Positions 32,928 to 40,999 are shown, counted from the first letter of the stretch. The stretch is DNA of 64,000 bases from Paraburkholderia phosphatilytica (GCF_003443895.1 NZ_QQOA01000037.1:1-64000); one strand, 5' to 3'. Program-made: numbers and translations. Notes: generated from the sequence alone by a model not told the origin.

Positions 32928-34466
32928 TCAAGGCAACTGGAAAACCGACACTTCGCCTCGAAGCTGTTCGGCCTGATCGCTCATCGCGCCCGCCGCCGCA
33001 GCAGCCTGCTCCACGAGCGCCGCGTTCTGCTGCGTCACCTGGTCCATCTGCGTGATCGCCTGATTGACCTGCTCGATGCCGCGGCTTTGCTCAGTCGACG
33101 CTGCCGAGATTTCGTTCATGATGTCGGTCACACGCTGAATCGCGGTGCCGATTTCCGTCATGTTCGCCCCGGCGCGATTCACGAGTCCACTGCCTGTCCG
33201 GACCCGTTCGCCGGACGTGACGATCAGTTCCTTGATCTCGCCCGCAGCGGTCGAGGAGCGTTGCGCAAGCGAACGGACTTCCCCGGCGACGACCGCGAAA
33301 CCTCTACCCTGCTCGCCCGCGCGCGCAGCCTCGACGGCGGCATTGAGCGCGAGAATGTTGGTCTGGAACGCGATGCCTTCGATCAGACCGATGATGTCGG
33401 CGATCTTGCTCGAGCTTTCCTCGATACCCATCATCGTTTCGACGACCTCCCGCACGATCTCATTGCCGCGAGCGGCCACCTGACACGCGTTATCCGCAAG
33501 CGCGCTGCCTTGCTGCGCGTTCTCGGTGTTCTGTCTGACCGTCGCCGTGAGTTCTTCCATGCTGGCCGCGGTTTCCTGCAGCGACGCCGCCTGCTCTTCG
33601 GTGCGGGACGAGAGATCGGTGTTTCCGGCGGCAATCTGGCGGGTGGCCGTTGCGATGGTTTCGCTGCCGCTGCGCACGCTGCCCACGGTCAGGGCCAGCT
33701 TCTCACGCATACGGTCGACACCGAGCAGCAACTGCCCCATTTCGTCTTCGCGATGGATGCGGACCGAACGCGTCAGATCTCCACGCGCAATGCCGTCGAG
33801 ATGCGCCAATGCTTCGGCGAGCGGTCCCACGATTGCGGCGCGAAGAAAGAACCATCCGCCGAATGCCGCGGCGATGCCCACCAGCACCGAGGCGAAGCCG
33901 AGGATCTGCTGCCTCCGGTAACGCGCCTGGTTCGCCGCTTGCTGGGCTGCTGCGTCGCTCACCTGGAATTGCTTGAGGGCCGTCGATGCCTGGACCATGC
34001 GGTCATAGGATGCGGGCAACGCGTCCAGCGAAAGTCGATTGATCTCGCCCTGGTTGTAGCCCGCAATCGCCGTGCTGAAATCGCCGATCAGCTTGCGCAG
34101 GTCCGCGCGGCTTTGCTTCAGCCTGGAAGCCAGCGCGTCTTCGTCCGCGCCTCGCGGAATCCTGTCATAGCGGTTGAAGTATTGATCGGACTGATCCAGC
34201 AGGTCGACACCGCGCTTTTCGAGGTTCGGCACATCCGGTGACTGAGGTTGCAAGGCAATGCGGTCGAACACGAGACGGCTGCGCGCCATGAAAATTTCAG
34301 CGTTGGCCAGCGCATCGACGCCTGGCAATGAGTTCTCCGCAAGATCGGAGACTGACTCGTCGATGAGCTTCATTCCGTAGAGACCGAGCGAAACGGAAGC
34401 AACGAGAAGCGCGCCAAGCAACGCCATGCAGAGCGCAAGGCGCGCGCGGATAGAAAGGTCCTTCAT
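32928..34466 (-). CDS. Methyl-accepting chemotaxis protein
   Basis: A 512-residue Tar-like chemoreceptor. TM1 is at ~8-30 (ALCMALLGALLVASVSLGLY), a four-helix-bundle sensor domain at ~31-188 and TM2 near 190-212. HAMP follows with GDLTRSVRIHREDEMGQL, then the signalling domain with LIEGIAFQTNILALNAAVEA. Unlike the receptor at 19710 it ends VSVFQLP without a CheR-tethering tail, so it would rely on other receptors for adaptation. No good Shine-Dalgarno is seen before the ATG. A FliA-like promoter is visible about 90 bp upstream. Confidence 0.92.
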   Translation of the reverse strand: MKDLSIRARLALCMALLGALLVASVSLGLYGMKLIDESVSDLAENSLPGVDALANAEIFMARSRLVFDRIALQPQSPDVPNLEKRGVDLLDQSDQYFNRYDRIPRGADEDALASRLKQSRADLRKLIGDFSTAIAGYNQGEINRLSLDALPASYDRMVQASTALKQFQVSDAAAQQAANQARYRRQQILGFASVLVGIAAAFGGWFFLRAAIVGPLAEALAHLDGIARGDLTRSVRIHREDEMGQLLLGVDRMREKLALTVGSVRSGSETIATATRQIAAGNTDLSSRTEEQAASLQETAASMEELTATVRQNTENAQQGSALADNACQVAARGNEIVREVVETMMGIEESSSKIADIIGLIEGIAFQTNILALNAAVEAARAGEQGRGFAVVAGEVRSLAQRSSTAAGEIKELIVTSGERVRTGSGLVNRAGANMTEIGTAIQRVTDIMNEISAASTEQSRGIEQVNQAITQMDQVTQQNAALVEQAAAAAGAMSDQAEQLRGEVSVFQLP

Positions 34467-34554
34467 GTGAGGAATGTCGAGTTATCGGGAGGAGTTGAAC
34501 ACTGCGCTGCGCGTCGAACGAGGTCGACCACATGCGAATTGAATCGTGTCCTTG

Positions 34555-34581
34555 ATAACGGCATACCCCGCCGGCGCTTTA
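34555..34581 (-). promoter_or_regulatory. Candidate sigma-28 (FliA) promoter of chemoreceptor gene
   Basis: On the minus strand, TAAAGCGC (34581-34574), exactly 11 bp, then GCCGTTAT (34562-34555). The FliA consensus is TAAAGTTT-N11-GCCGATAA: 5/8 and 6/8 matches with perfect spacing. The predicted start is about 80 bp before the chemoreceptor ATG at 34466. Confidence 0.6.
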
Positions 34582-34631
34582 ACCAATTCGTACACGTGTG
34601 GTCGGGAACACCGATTGCTACGCTGTTAAAT

Positions 34632-34696
34632 CGTACGAAACTGTACGGAACGGTCAAGTTTCGTACGTCACCCATTTGCGTTTGCTGAGCTATATT
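34632..34696 (+). promoter_or_regulatory. Inverted repeat plus -10 box driving candidate small RNA 2
   Basis: A perfect 11-bp inverted repeat, CGTACGAAACT (34632-34642) and AGTTTCGTACG (34657-34667), with a further GTACGGAAC half site in the spacer. The core GTTTCGTAC (34658-34666) is exactly 24 bp before the -10 box TATATT (34691-34696), as at small RNA 1. The spacer between core arms is 16 bp here against 6 bp there, a difference of one helical turn. No -35 hexamer is visible. Confidence 0.65.
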
Positions 34697-34701
34697 GAGG
34701 A

Positions 34702-34763
34702 CGGGGCATGACATCGCCCCCGTTCTCTTTCAGCCGGCGGACCTTATGTCCGCCATTTTTTTT
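34702..34763 (+). ncRNA. Candidate double-hairpin small RNA 2
   Basis: Predicted ~62-nt transcript. Hairpin 1 is ACGGGG (34701-34706) with CCCCGT (34718-34723). The unpaired linker is TCTCTTTCAGCC. Hairpin 2 is a textbook intrinsic terminator, GGCGGAC, loop CTTAT, GTCCGCC (34736-34754), followed by A and eight T. Length, two-hairpin form and pyrimidine linker fit the double-hairpin small RNA class of Burkholderiales, named from memory. It lies between the chemoreceptor and the 89-residue gene, with no open frame of its own. Confidence 0.7.
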
Positions 34764-34845
34764 GGGGCACGCGCTTAGCGCCCGTTGCGCCGTGGCGCAC
34801 ACAGGTCTGAAGAATCGCAGCGTCATTGAATAGAGAAAGCGCCGG

Positions 34846-35115
34846 CTAACGCCCGTTGCCGAAATCGGCGGCGAACAGCACGACGTCGGCGCGAGCGCCC
34901 GCCAGCACCTTGCGCTCGGCGGCAGCCGCGATCCGTTCATAGCCGTCCTCGAAAACGCGTTGGAGCCGTGCGTCGTCCGCATCGTGGGTCAGCCAGAAGT
35001 GCTGCTCCAACGCATCGCGCGAGATAAAGCACTCGATCTGCTCCCCGCGCACGACGATCGAAAATCTCAAGCCCGCCCGTTGGGCCGCGCTACGGTCCAG
35101 CAACGCCAGTCTCAT
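34846..35115 (-). CDS. DUF1488-type small protein
   Basis: Eighty-nine residues: MRLALLDRSAAQRAGLRFSI, then VVRGEQIECFISRDALEQHF, the pattern typical of DUF1488 (a short beta sheet with QIxCxISRxAL), and a C-terminal helix FEDGYERIAAAAERKVLAG. I choose ATG 35115 because CTGGAG lies 7 bp upstream. ATG 35145, in the overlap with the upstream stop codon (ATGA), would add ten residues and is also plausible. It is downstream of the 91-residue gene and probably cotranscribed. Function unknown. Confidence 0.7.
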   Translation of the reverse strand: MRLALLDRSAAQRAGLRFSIVVRGEQIECFISRDALEQHFWLTHDADDARLQRVFEDGYERIAAAAERKVLAGARADVVLFAADFGNGR

Positions 35116-35141
35116 CTGAATCTCCAGGCAACACTCGACGG

Positions 35142-35417
35142 TCATCGCTCCGGTGCGAGGATGTCGGCTTCTGCCAGCTTCATGCCAAACTGCTCCGCTG
35201 CCATCTTCGCTTCGTAGCCCGTTTCAAACGGGCCGATATCGGGTGCACCCGCATAGGGAAACAGCCGTCTCCCATCGGTTTTGCGCGTTACTTTCAGCGT
35301 TCCGTAAAACCGGCTCGCACTGGCGACGCGATAGGCCGCCGAGATCCGATAGTCCGAAACGGTCAGCACGACCGGCTGCAACGCATCGGTCTGCTGCGTC
35401 AGATTCCACCTTGCCAT
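35142..35417 (-). CDS. Small hypothetical protein (91 aa)
   Basis: Ninety-one residues: MARWNLTQQTDALQPVVLTV, then SDYRISAAYRVASASRFYGT and a C-terminal FETGYEAKMAAEQFGMKLAE. It looks like a small beta-alpha protein of a Burkholderia-restricted DUF family; I cannot name it with certainty. ATG 35417 has GGAGAGG upstream. It is first of a two-gene unit with the DUF1488-type gene. Confidence 0.6.
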   Translation of the reverse strand: MARWNLTQQTDALQPVVLTVSDYRISAAYRVASASRFYGTLKVTRKTDGRRLFPYAGAPDIGPFETGYEAKMAAEQFGMKLAEADILAPER

Positions 35418-35547
35418 GCGCCTCTCCGTCATGATTGGACCGAGGCTTTTGCAGCGGCAACTGCATGCCGCGCGCCTGTTTCCTAGGAGCCTAGAGAAAG
35501 CGCGATGAACTTGGAAGAGACTGCGGGTGTCCGAAATTGCGGCGTTT

Positions 35548-35572
35548 CGGGCAAGCGCCTGGCGCTTGCCCG
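35548..35572. terminator. Perfect 11-bp hairpin downstream of the moc-like operon
   Basis: CGGGCAAGCGC and GCGCTTGCCCG with a 3-nt loop, 76 bp past the stop of the TIM-barrel gene. The four T on the plus side lie 7 bp beyond the stem, and the minus side lacks T. It probably marks the end of the minus-strand operon or works in both directions. Confidence 0.5.
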
Positions 35573-35647
35573 GTGCGGGTTTTCTACAGTCGTCGCATTC
35601 TGCGGAGAGGGCTTTACCGAAGGGGTAAACGGGGTTGCATGGTCAGG

Positions 35648-36499
35648 TCACGCAGGCTGCGCTTCCTGTGCCGTTTCCTGCCAGACCGCGCGAATCCAGT
35701 CGCGCAGCAGCAGCGATTCCGCCCAGCGGTCGGTCGTGTCGTTGCCGTCGCGGCCGATGATCGCGTAGGGCTTCGGTCCCAGTTCGCAGGTGAACGTGAG
35801 GGTTGCATCCGGACCCGCGCGGCGCCGCCATGATGCGAAGCCATAGCGCCACCAGTCGAGGAACAGGTCGACCCACATCCGGTGCGGCTCGAACGACAGT
35901 TCGATCTGCACCTGTTCGCGGCTCGCCACGCGTCCGTGAAAGGCCCACGAGTGGTCGAGGATGCGATGCATCAGCGCGTGGTTTTCGTCGGAGACGGGCC
36001 ACGCGAACTCGCGCCCCACCAAGTAGTGAGAGATATCGCCGAGCAGCTTCAGGTTCGGGCGCGCGTCGAGCAGATCGAGCGTGAAGTACAGGTCCGTGGT
36101 CATCCGGTCGCGGTGCGTTTCGATGTACACGGGTATGTCGGTCTGCTCGGCAAGACGCTGCCAGCCATCCAGCAGCTTCACGCTTTCCGCGACGGTACGA
36201 GGGCGCACGTCGGGTTGCAGGTCCAGATGATGCACGCCGAACTCGACCGCATTCTCGAGCGCCGGCTGCAGGTCGTCGATCGTGCTGGGAAAGCACTGCC
36301 CTTCCGCCTGCAGCCCGTACGCGTTGCGCAATTCCGCGAGGCGCCGCACGCTGTCGCGATTCGTATAGTGCGCGCTCACGCCATCGAAGCCCGCCTCCGA
36401 AATCATCCGCAGATTCTCTTCGAGCGTGCGCTCGTGGCCGTCGCTATGACGGCGCTCCATCGCCCACATCGATTGAAAGACGAGCAGTTGCTGTCCCAT
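35648..36499 (-). CDS. Sugar phosphate isomerase/epimerase-type TIM barrel protein (MocC-like)
   Basis: A 283-residue member of the xylose-isomerase-like TIM barrel (AP endonuclease 2) superfamily. Expected metal ligands are spread through HLDLQPDVRP, PVYIETHRDRMTTD (Glu near 124), LKLLGDISHY (Asp near 153) and IELSFEPH (Glu near 203). Family members isomerise or epimerise sugars and inositols, and MocC belongs here. It starts 4 bp after the Rieske ferredoxin stop, so the two are coupled. With the ferredoxin and desaturase neighbours this resembles the rhizopine (scyllo-inosamine) catabolic set, by inference. Confidence 0.75.
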   Translation of the reverse strand: MGQQLLVFQSMWAMERRHSDGHERTLEENLRMISEAGFDGVSAHYTNRDSVRRLAELRNAYGLQAEGQCFPSTIDDLQPALENAVEFGVHHLDLQPDVRPRTVAESVKLLDGWQRLAEQTDIPVYIETHRDRMTTDLYFTLDLLDARPNLKLLGDISHYLVGREFAWPVSDENHALMHRILDHSWAFHGRVASREQVQIELSFEPHRMWVDLFLDWWRYGFASWRRRAGPDATLTFTCELGPKPYAIIGRDGNDTTDRWAESLLLRDWIRAVWQETAQEAQPA

Positions 36500-36503
36500 C
36501 GCG

Positions 36504-36812
36504 TCAGACCTCGATCAGGATGCGGCCGCCTTCCACTTTCGCCGGATACGTCTGCAGTTTTTCGCAGACCGGCGTGCACAGCGGACGGCCATCGCGCACG
36601 TCGAAGCGGCCGTTGTGCTTCGGGCATTCGATCACATGCCCCATCACGAGCCCGTCGCTCAGATGCACCTGCTCGTGCGTGCAGAGGCCATCGCTCGCGT
36701 AGACGTGATCGTCGACCCGGTAGATCGCGAAGGTGCGGCCGGCGTGGTCGAAGCGCATCACGTCTTCGTCTTCGATATCGTCGAAAGCGGCGGCATCGAT
36801 CCATTGCGTCAT
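36504..36812 (-). CDS. Rieske [2Fe-2S] ferredoxin (MocE-like)
   Basis: A 102-residue stand-alone Rieske ferredoxin. The cluster ligands are CTHEQVHL (Cys-His near 43-45) and CPKHNGRF (Cys-His near 63-66). The rest matches non-haem oxygenase ferredoxins such as MocE and BphF (DDIEDEDVMRFDHAGRTFAI). I choose ATG 36812, where GGAGACGAAC gives a good ribosome site; ATG 36824 is possible. It should pass electrons to the desaturase-type oxygenase encoded just upstream. The matching NAD(P)H reductase (MocF type) is not in this cluster. Confidence 0.9.
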   Translation of the reverse strand: MTQWIDAAAFDDIEDEDVMRFDHAGRTFAIYRVDDHVYASDGLCTHEQVHLSDGLVMGHVIECPKHNGRFDVRDGRPLCTPVCEKLQTYPAKVEGGRILIEV

Positions 36813-36853
36813 GTTCGTCTCCATGTGTCGTTGTGGTGTCGTGTGGTGCGACC

Positions 36854-37930
36854 TCAGGCCTGCGCGGCGCCCGGCACCGGCCGCGCAACCGCATACGACG
36901 GATCGCGCGTCTGCCGCACCAGCGCCGGAATAATCTCGGCGTACGCGGCCAGGCTGCTGCTATAAGGCGGCGGCATGTCGTGCTTCACCACTTCGTGCAG
37001 TTTCGGCAGCGCATGGAACGGCACCATCGGGAACATGTGGTGTTCGACGTGGTAGTTCATGTTCCAGTACAGGAAGCGGAACAGCGGATTCATCCGCACC
37101 GTGCGGCAGTTGCGGCGATGATCGAGCACGTTCTCCGGCATGCCCGCATGCTGCGTGAGACCGAAGTACAGATAGAGCCACCCGCCGTACAGGCTCGGCA
37201 GCCCGATATAGAGCAGCGGCAGCACCGACCGGAAACCGATGCACGCGGCAATCACGAGCACGTAGACGGAGAGGCTGATACGCGCCTCGCGAACCACCTT
37301 CGGCCATTCGGATGCGGGAATGAAGGTCTCTTCTTCCGCGCCGACGCGGCCGAACGCGGCGCTCACCATTTTCGGCAGTTCGTGCGACACGTGCTTGATC
37401 GCGAAGATGCTGAGCGCGAGACCGAGCCAGTCGGTGGGACGCTGCGCGGCAATCTCCGGATCGCGGCCCACGACGAGCGTATCCGTGTGATGACGCGCGT
37501 GGCTCCAGCGCCAGACCGTCGCCCGGCGGAACACCTGGAACGACGCGACCTGATACAGCGCATCGTTCATCCAGCGCGTCTTGAACGCGGTGCCATGGCC
37601 GGCCTCGTGCCAGCGCGAATCCGCCGGGCTGCAATACAGCGTGCCGTACACGAAGAACGCCGGGATCGCCCACCACGAATGCGCGAACCACGCGAGCCCG
37701 GCCAGCACGCCGCTCACGGCGATAGCCGCATACCAGAGCGCCGTATCGCGGATTGCCTGCGCATCGTTGCGCTGCATCAACTGCTTCATCACCGGGCGCG
37801 GCACGGCGCACTTGTACCAGTCGGCATTCACGAGTCCCGCGGCCTGCGCGCGGTCTCCAGCACCGCCAATCAGCCGGTAAGCGTCGCGCGCAGCAGAGGA
37901 TGAGCGCGCATCTGTCTCCGTATGGGCCAC
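36854..37930 (-). CDS. Fatty acid desaturase-type membrane di-iron oxygenase (MocD-like)
   Basis: A 358-residue integral membrane di-iron enzyme. The three histidine boxes are DSRWHEAGHGTAF (~105), WSHARHHTDT (~145) and NYHVEHHMFP (~295), with four hydrophobic helices between. It belongs to the group containing MocD, an oxygenase implicated in rhizopine demethylation, rather than to acyl-lipid desaturases. The GTG start has AGGAG 6 bp upstream. It is first gene of the minus-strand cluster, 41 bp before the ferredoxin, and diverges from a LacI regulator across a palindromic operator. Confidence 0.85.
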   Translation of the reverse strand: MAHTETDARSSSAARDAYRLIGGAGDRAQAAGLVNADWYKCAVPRPVMKQLMQRNDAQAIRDTALWYAAIAVSGVLAGLAWFAHSWWAIPAFFVYGTLYCSPADSRWHEAGHGTAFKTRWMNDALYQVASFQVFRRATVWRWSHARHHTDTLVVGRDPEIAAQRPTDWLGLALSIFAIKHVSHELPKMVSAAFGRVGAEEETFIPASEWPKVVREARISLSVYVLVIAACIGFRSVLPLLYIGLPSLYGGWLYLYFGLTQHAGMPENVLDHRRNCRTVRMNPLFRFLYWNMNYHVEHHMFPMVPFHALPKLHEVVKHDMPPPYSSSLAAYAEIIPALVRQTRDPSYAVARPVPGAAQA

Positions 37931-38025
37931 CTGTGTCTCCTGATCCGGGTTGGCTCCGGTTCGTCTGCCACGGAGCTCGTGTGATGAAAAATAGGCCAGC
38001 GGCGGCCCGGTCTCAACGGGAGGAT

Positions 38026-38041
38026 TGACGAAATTTCGCCA
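38026..38041. promoter_or_regulatory. Palindromic operator between moc-like operon and LacI gene
   Basis: TGACGAAATTTCGCCA is a 16-bp palindrome with one mismatched pair and a perfect 10-bp core CGAAATTTCG. A further ATTTCG half follows directly. It is 96 bp from the desaturase start and 55 bp from the LacI start, the usual position and length for a LacI-family operator. Confidence 0.6.
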
Positions 38042-38095
38042 TTTCGATAGGTTGGGAATGAACCTGCTTTCTCCAGATCGAGGAGGACCAAGCCC

Positions 38096-39157
38096 GTGTC
38101 AGCAGAGGATGCCCAGCCGCGCTGGCGCAAGCGCACCGCGCGCTTCGTCGAAATCGCGGAGCTTGCCGGCGTTAGCACGACCACCGTGGACCGCGTGCTG
38201 AACGAGCGTGGCAGCGTATCGGCGAAGGCGCGCGAACGGGTGGTCGCGGCCGCGAAGCAGCTCGCGGTGCCGCGCCTCCTGCCGGACACGCAGCATGGGC
38301 TCGTGCATATCGACATCCTGCTGCCCGAGAACGACACGCCGTTCTTCAACCGCCTGCGCCAGGCGCTGCAGCGTTCGATGCAGATGCTCGACCGGCGCGT
38401 GGTCGTGCATCGCACGCTGCTGTCCGCCGCCGACGAAGCACGCCTGCCGCAGACGCTCGGCCGCTCGCGCCACCCGCGCGCCGCGCTGATCGTGACGACC
38501 CAGGACACGCCCGAAGTGCGCGCGGCGCTCGCGGCCGCGATCGCGCGCGGCGAAGTGGTCGCGACGATGGTCACCGACATCGGCGGCATCGAGCGGCTGC
38601 ACTACGCGGGCATTGATAATCACCGCGCGGGCCGCACGGCCGGCTACTTCATCGGGCGGCTCGCGAAGCCGGGCCGCGTGCTGCTGCTGCCGGGGCGGCT
38701 CGACTACCGCGCACACGTCGATCGCGTCGAAGGGTGCCGCGCGGAGCTCGGCGAGCACTTCGGCCATCTGATCTGCGAGGTGTCATCGATCGAGTCGCTG
38801 GATCAGGACGACCGCTGCTATCGCGTGGTGAACGCGGCGATCAAACGCGGCCAGCTGACCGGGATCTACAGCACCGGCTATGGTTCGGCCGGCATCGAAG
38901 CGGCGCTGCGCAAGGCGGGGCTTGCGGGTCGCGTAACGTGGGTCGGGCACGAGATGTTCGACGCGCATCGCCAGTACATCGAGGCCGGCATCATGGATAT
39001 CGCGATCGACCAGGACCCGGACGGCCAGGTGATCTCGGCGTTGCAGCACGTGCTGCACGCGTGCGGGATCGTCGATGAAGCGCCCGCCAACGAGCCGGTG
39101 GAATTCCGCGTATTCTGCTCGGCCAACGTCAGGCATAGCCCGTATCTGCTTGCCTGA
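38096..39157 (+). CDS. LacI-family transcriptional regulator
   Basis: A 353-residue regulator. The helix-turn-helix is at ~15-40 (FVEIAELAGVSTTTVDRVLN), the hinge follows, and the type I periplasmic-binding-like sensor domain carries AGIDNHRAGRTAGYFIGRLA near 180 and IYSTGYGSAGIEAALRKAGL near 260. The sensor half is of the substrate-binding type 4 kind common in regulators of inositol and rare-sugar genes. The GTG start has GAGGAGGA 8 bp upstream. It is divergent from the moc-like operon and probably represses it through the CGAAATTTCG palindrome. Confidence 0.88.
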   Translation: MSAEDAQPRWRKRTARFVEIAELAGVSTTTVDRVLNERGSVSAKARERVVAAAKQLAVPRLLPDTQHGLVHIDILLPENDTPFFNRLRQALQRSMQMLDRRVVVHRTLLSAADEARLPQTLGRSRHPRAALIVTTQDTPEVRAALAAAIARGEVVATMVTDIGGIERLHYAGIDNHRAGRTAGYFIGRLAKPGRVLLLPGRLDYRAHVDRVEGCRAELGEHFGHLICEVSSIESLDQDDRCYRVVNAAIKRGQLTGIYSTGYGSAGIEAALRKAGLAGRVTWVGHEMFDAHRQYIEAGIMDIAIDQDPDGQVISALQHVLHACGIVDEAPANEPVEFRVFCSANVRHSPYLLA

Positions 39158-39185
39158 CGCCGCGCGTTGCTCACGTCAACCCGCA

Positions 39186-40538
39186 TCACCCCGCGTACTG
39201 GCCGCGCAATGTGCAAAGCAGTTCGACGAGCCGGTCCACGTGTTCGTCCGTGGTCCGCCACGACGACACGCTGATGCGGAACGCCGGCCGCGACTGCCAG
39301 ACGGTCGCGCCGAACCACACCTCGCCGGATGCCTGAGCCGCCTCGCGGATCGCGACGGTCTGCTCGTCCGTTGCGGCACGCACCAGCACCTGATTGATCA
39401 CGACGCGGTTCAGCACGTCGAAGCCGCCCGCCCGCAATCCTGCGGCAATGCGCGACGCCTGCGCGCAATGACGGTCGACCATACTCGCGACGCCCGCACG
39501 ACCGAGCGAACGTAACGCCGCCCAGACCGGAATGCCGCGCGCCCGCCGCGAAAACTCCAGATTCAGGTTCTTTTGCGCATCGTGCGCGCCGGTCAGATAA
39601 ACGGCGTCACTGTTCATCGCCGCGGCGAGCGCGGCGGCATCGCGGCAGATCACCATCGCGCCGTCGTACGGCGTGTTGAGCCACTTGTGGCCGTCGGTGG
39701 TCCAGCTGTCCGCGAGTTCGATTCCTTCGGTAAGCGAAGCTTTCGACGACGCCCTCGCCCACAGCCCGAACGCACCATCCACGTGAACCCATGCGCCCGC
39801 CGCTTTCGCGCGCGGAATCACGGCCGCGAACGGATCGAACTCACCGGTATTGACCTCGCCCGCCTGCATACACAGGATCGTCATGTCGTCGAGCGGCGGC
39901 AGACGGTCAGGATCGATGCGTCCCTGTGCATCGACCGGCGCGATCACGACGCGTTTCATGCCGAAGCCGAGCACGCGCAGTGCTTTTTTGACGGTAACGT
40001 GCGCGAGCTCGGAGATCACGACCTTCACTTCCGGCGCGCCGATCAGGCCGTCGCCGTCGAAGTCCCAGCCTTTGCGCTGGAGCAACGCGCGCCGCGCCGC
40101 CGCGATGGCCACCATCGTGCACGCCGTCGCGCTCGTGCCGAAACCGACCGCGCTGTCGTGCGGCAAACGCAATGCGTCCACCACCCAGCGCCCTGCGATG
40201 CGCTCGAGTGTGGCGGCAAGCGGCGAGTTGTCGAACGACGACGCGCACTGGTCCCACGCCAGCATCAGCCGCTCGGCGGCCGCCGCCGCGGGCAGCGTCG
40301 CGCCGATCACGAAGCCGAAGTAGCGCGGATCGTTCGAGCGGGTGGTGGCCGGCGTGCCGTGTTCGTCGAGCAGACGCAGCACGTCGGCGGGCGGCTTGCC
40401 TTCGTCTGGCAATGCTTCGTCGAACGCGGTCAGGCCCGCTAGCGCGCCGGCATCCGGGAACACGCGGCCGGTGCCGATCGAAGCCAGATAGTGGCGAGCG
40501 CGTTGATCCGCGTCCGCGAGCAGTGCGATTTCATCCAT
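39186..40538 (-). CDS. PLP-dependent group II amino acid decarboxylase family protein
   Basis: A 450-residue pyridoxal-dependent decarboxylase (aromatic amino acid/glutamate decarboxylase fold). The cofactor lysine is in DSWTTDGHKWLNTPYDGAMV (near 285), with WVHVDGAFGLWARASS upstream supplying the aspartate that contacts the ring nitrogen. FGTSATACTMVAIAAARRAL and FDNSPLAATLERI are family typical. I use ATG 40538 after CGGGAG. It is last in the chain of regulators and cupin on the minus strand (71 bp gap). It may decarboxylate an aromatic or acidic amino acid, or be a non-decarboxylating PLP lyase. Confidence 0.85.
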   Translation of the reverse strand: MDEIALLADADQRARHYLASIGTGRVFPDAGALAGLTAFDEALPDEGKPPADVLRLLDEHGTPATTRSNDPRYFGFVIGATLPAAAAAERLMLAWDQCASSFDNSPLAATLERIAGRWVVDALRLPHDSAVGFGTSATACTMVAIAAARRALLQRKGWDFDGDGLIGAPEVKVVISELAHVTVKKALRVLGFGMKRVVIAPVDAQGRIDPDRLPPLDDMTILCMQAGEVNTGEFDPFAAVIPRAKAAGAWVHVDGAFGLWARASSKASLTEGIELADSWTTDGHKWLNTPYDGAMVICRDAAALAAAMNSDAVYLTGAHDAQKNLNLEFSRRARGIPVWAALRSLGRAGVASMVDRHCAQASRIAAGLRAGGFDVLNRVVINQVLVRAATDEQTVAIREAAQASGEVWFGATVWQSRPAFRISVSSWRTTDEHVDRLVELLCTLRGQYAG

Positions 40539-40609
40539 GCGGGAGGGCTCCCGTTGCAGTCGTTGTGGTGACCAGGACGAAAGTAGCACGCACGCGCCGC
40601 GGGCGCAGA

Positions 40610-40999
40610 TCACGCGATGCTCGACGCCTCCCGCGTGACCACCAGCACCACGCATCCGTCGCGCGAAAACGAACGGTGCGTGGTGCCCGCCTGATACGTG
40701 ACGGTTTCGCCCGGCACGAAATCCGTGCCGTCGTCGTCGGTGAAGATGCCTTCCAGAATCATCAGCAACTCGATCGATTCGTGCCGATGCGACGGCGAGC
40801 GCGCGCCGGCATCGATGCGCATCCAGTAGCTGGACCATGCACCGTCCTCCTCCGCCACCGGAATCCACGAGAAGCCGGCAAGCGGCGTGTCGCCGATCAT
40901 CATCGGTTGCCAGTCGTCAGACTCGATCGTGTAGCGGGCGCGTCCGCCCTTCACGAACAGTCCGGCGAGCGCCGGCGCTTGCAGGTCCTTACTCGTCAC
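40610..40999 (-). CDS. Cupin-domain protein
   Basis: A 129-residue single-domain cupin. Motif 1 is in SPSHRHESIELLMILEG, with the metal ligands His-His-Glu around residues 70-76. Motif 2 is PGETVTYQAGTTHRSF, ending in the His near 107. It is small enough to act as a sensor or isomerase/dioxygenase accessory. The GTG start with GGAG upstream overlaps the end of the LysR gene by 11 bp. Function unknown; probably linked to the amine metabolism controlled by the neighbouring regulators. Confidence 0.8.
   Translation of the reverse strand: MTSKDLQAPALAGLFVKGGRARYTIESDDWQPMMIGDTPLAGFSWIPVAEEDGAWSSYWMRIDAGARSPSHRHESIELLMILEGIFTDDDGTDFVPGETVTYQAGTTHRSFSRDGCVVLVVTREASSIA

Noticed and set aside
35505..35768. 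An 87-codon plus-strand frame over the hairpin at 35548
   Set aside because: It runs into the TIM-barrel gene on the opposite strand, includes a perfect terminator-like hairpin and lacks protein-like composition.
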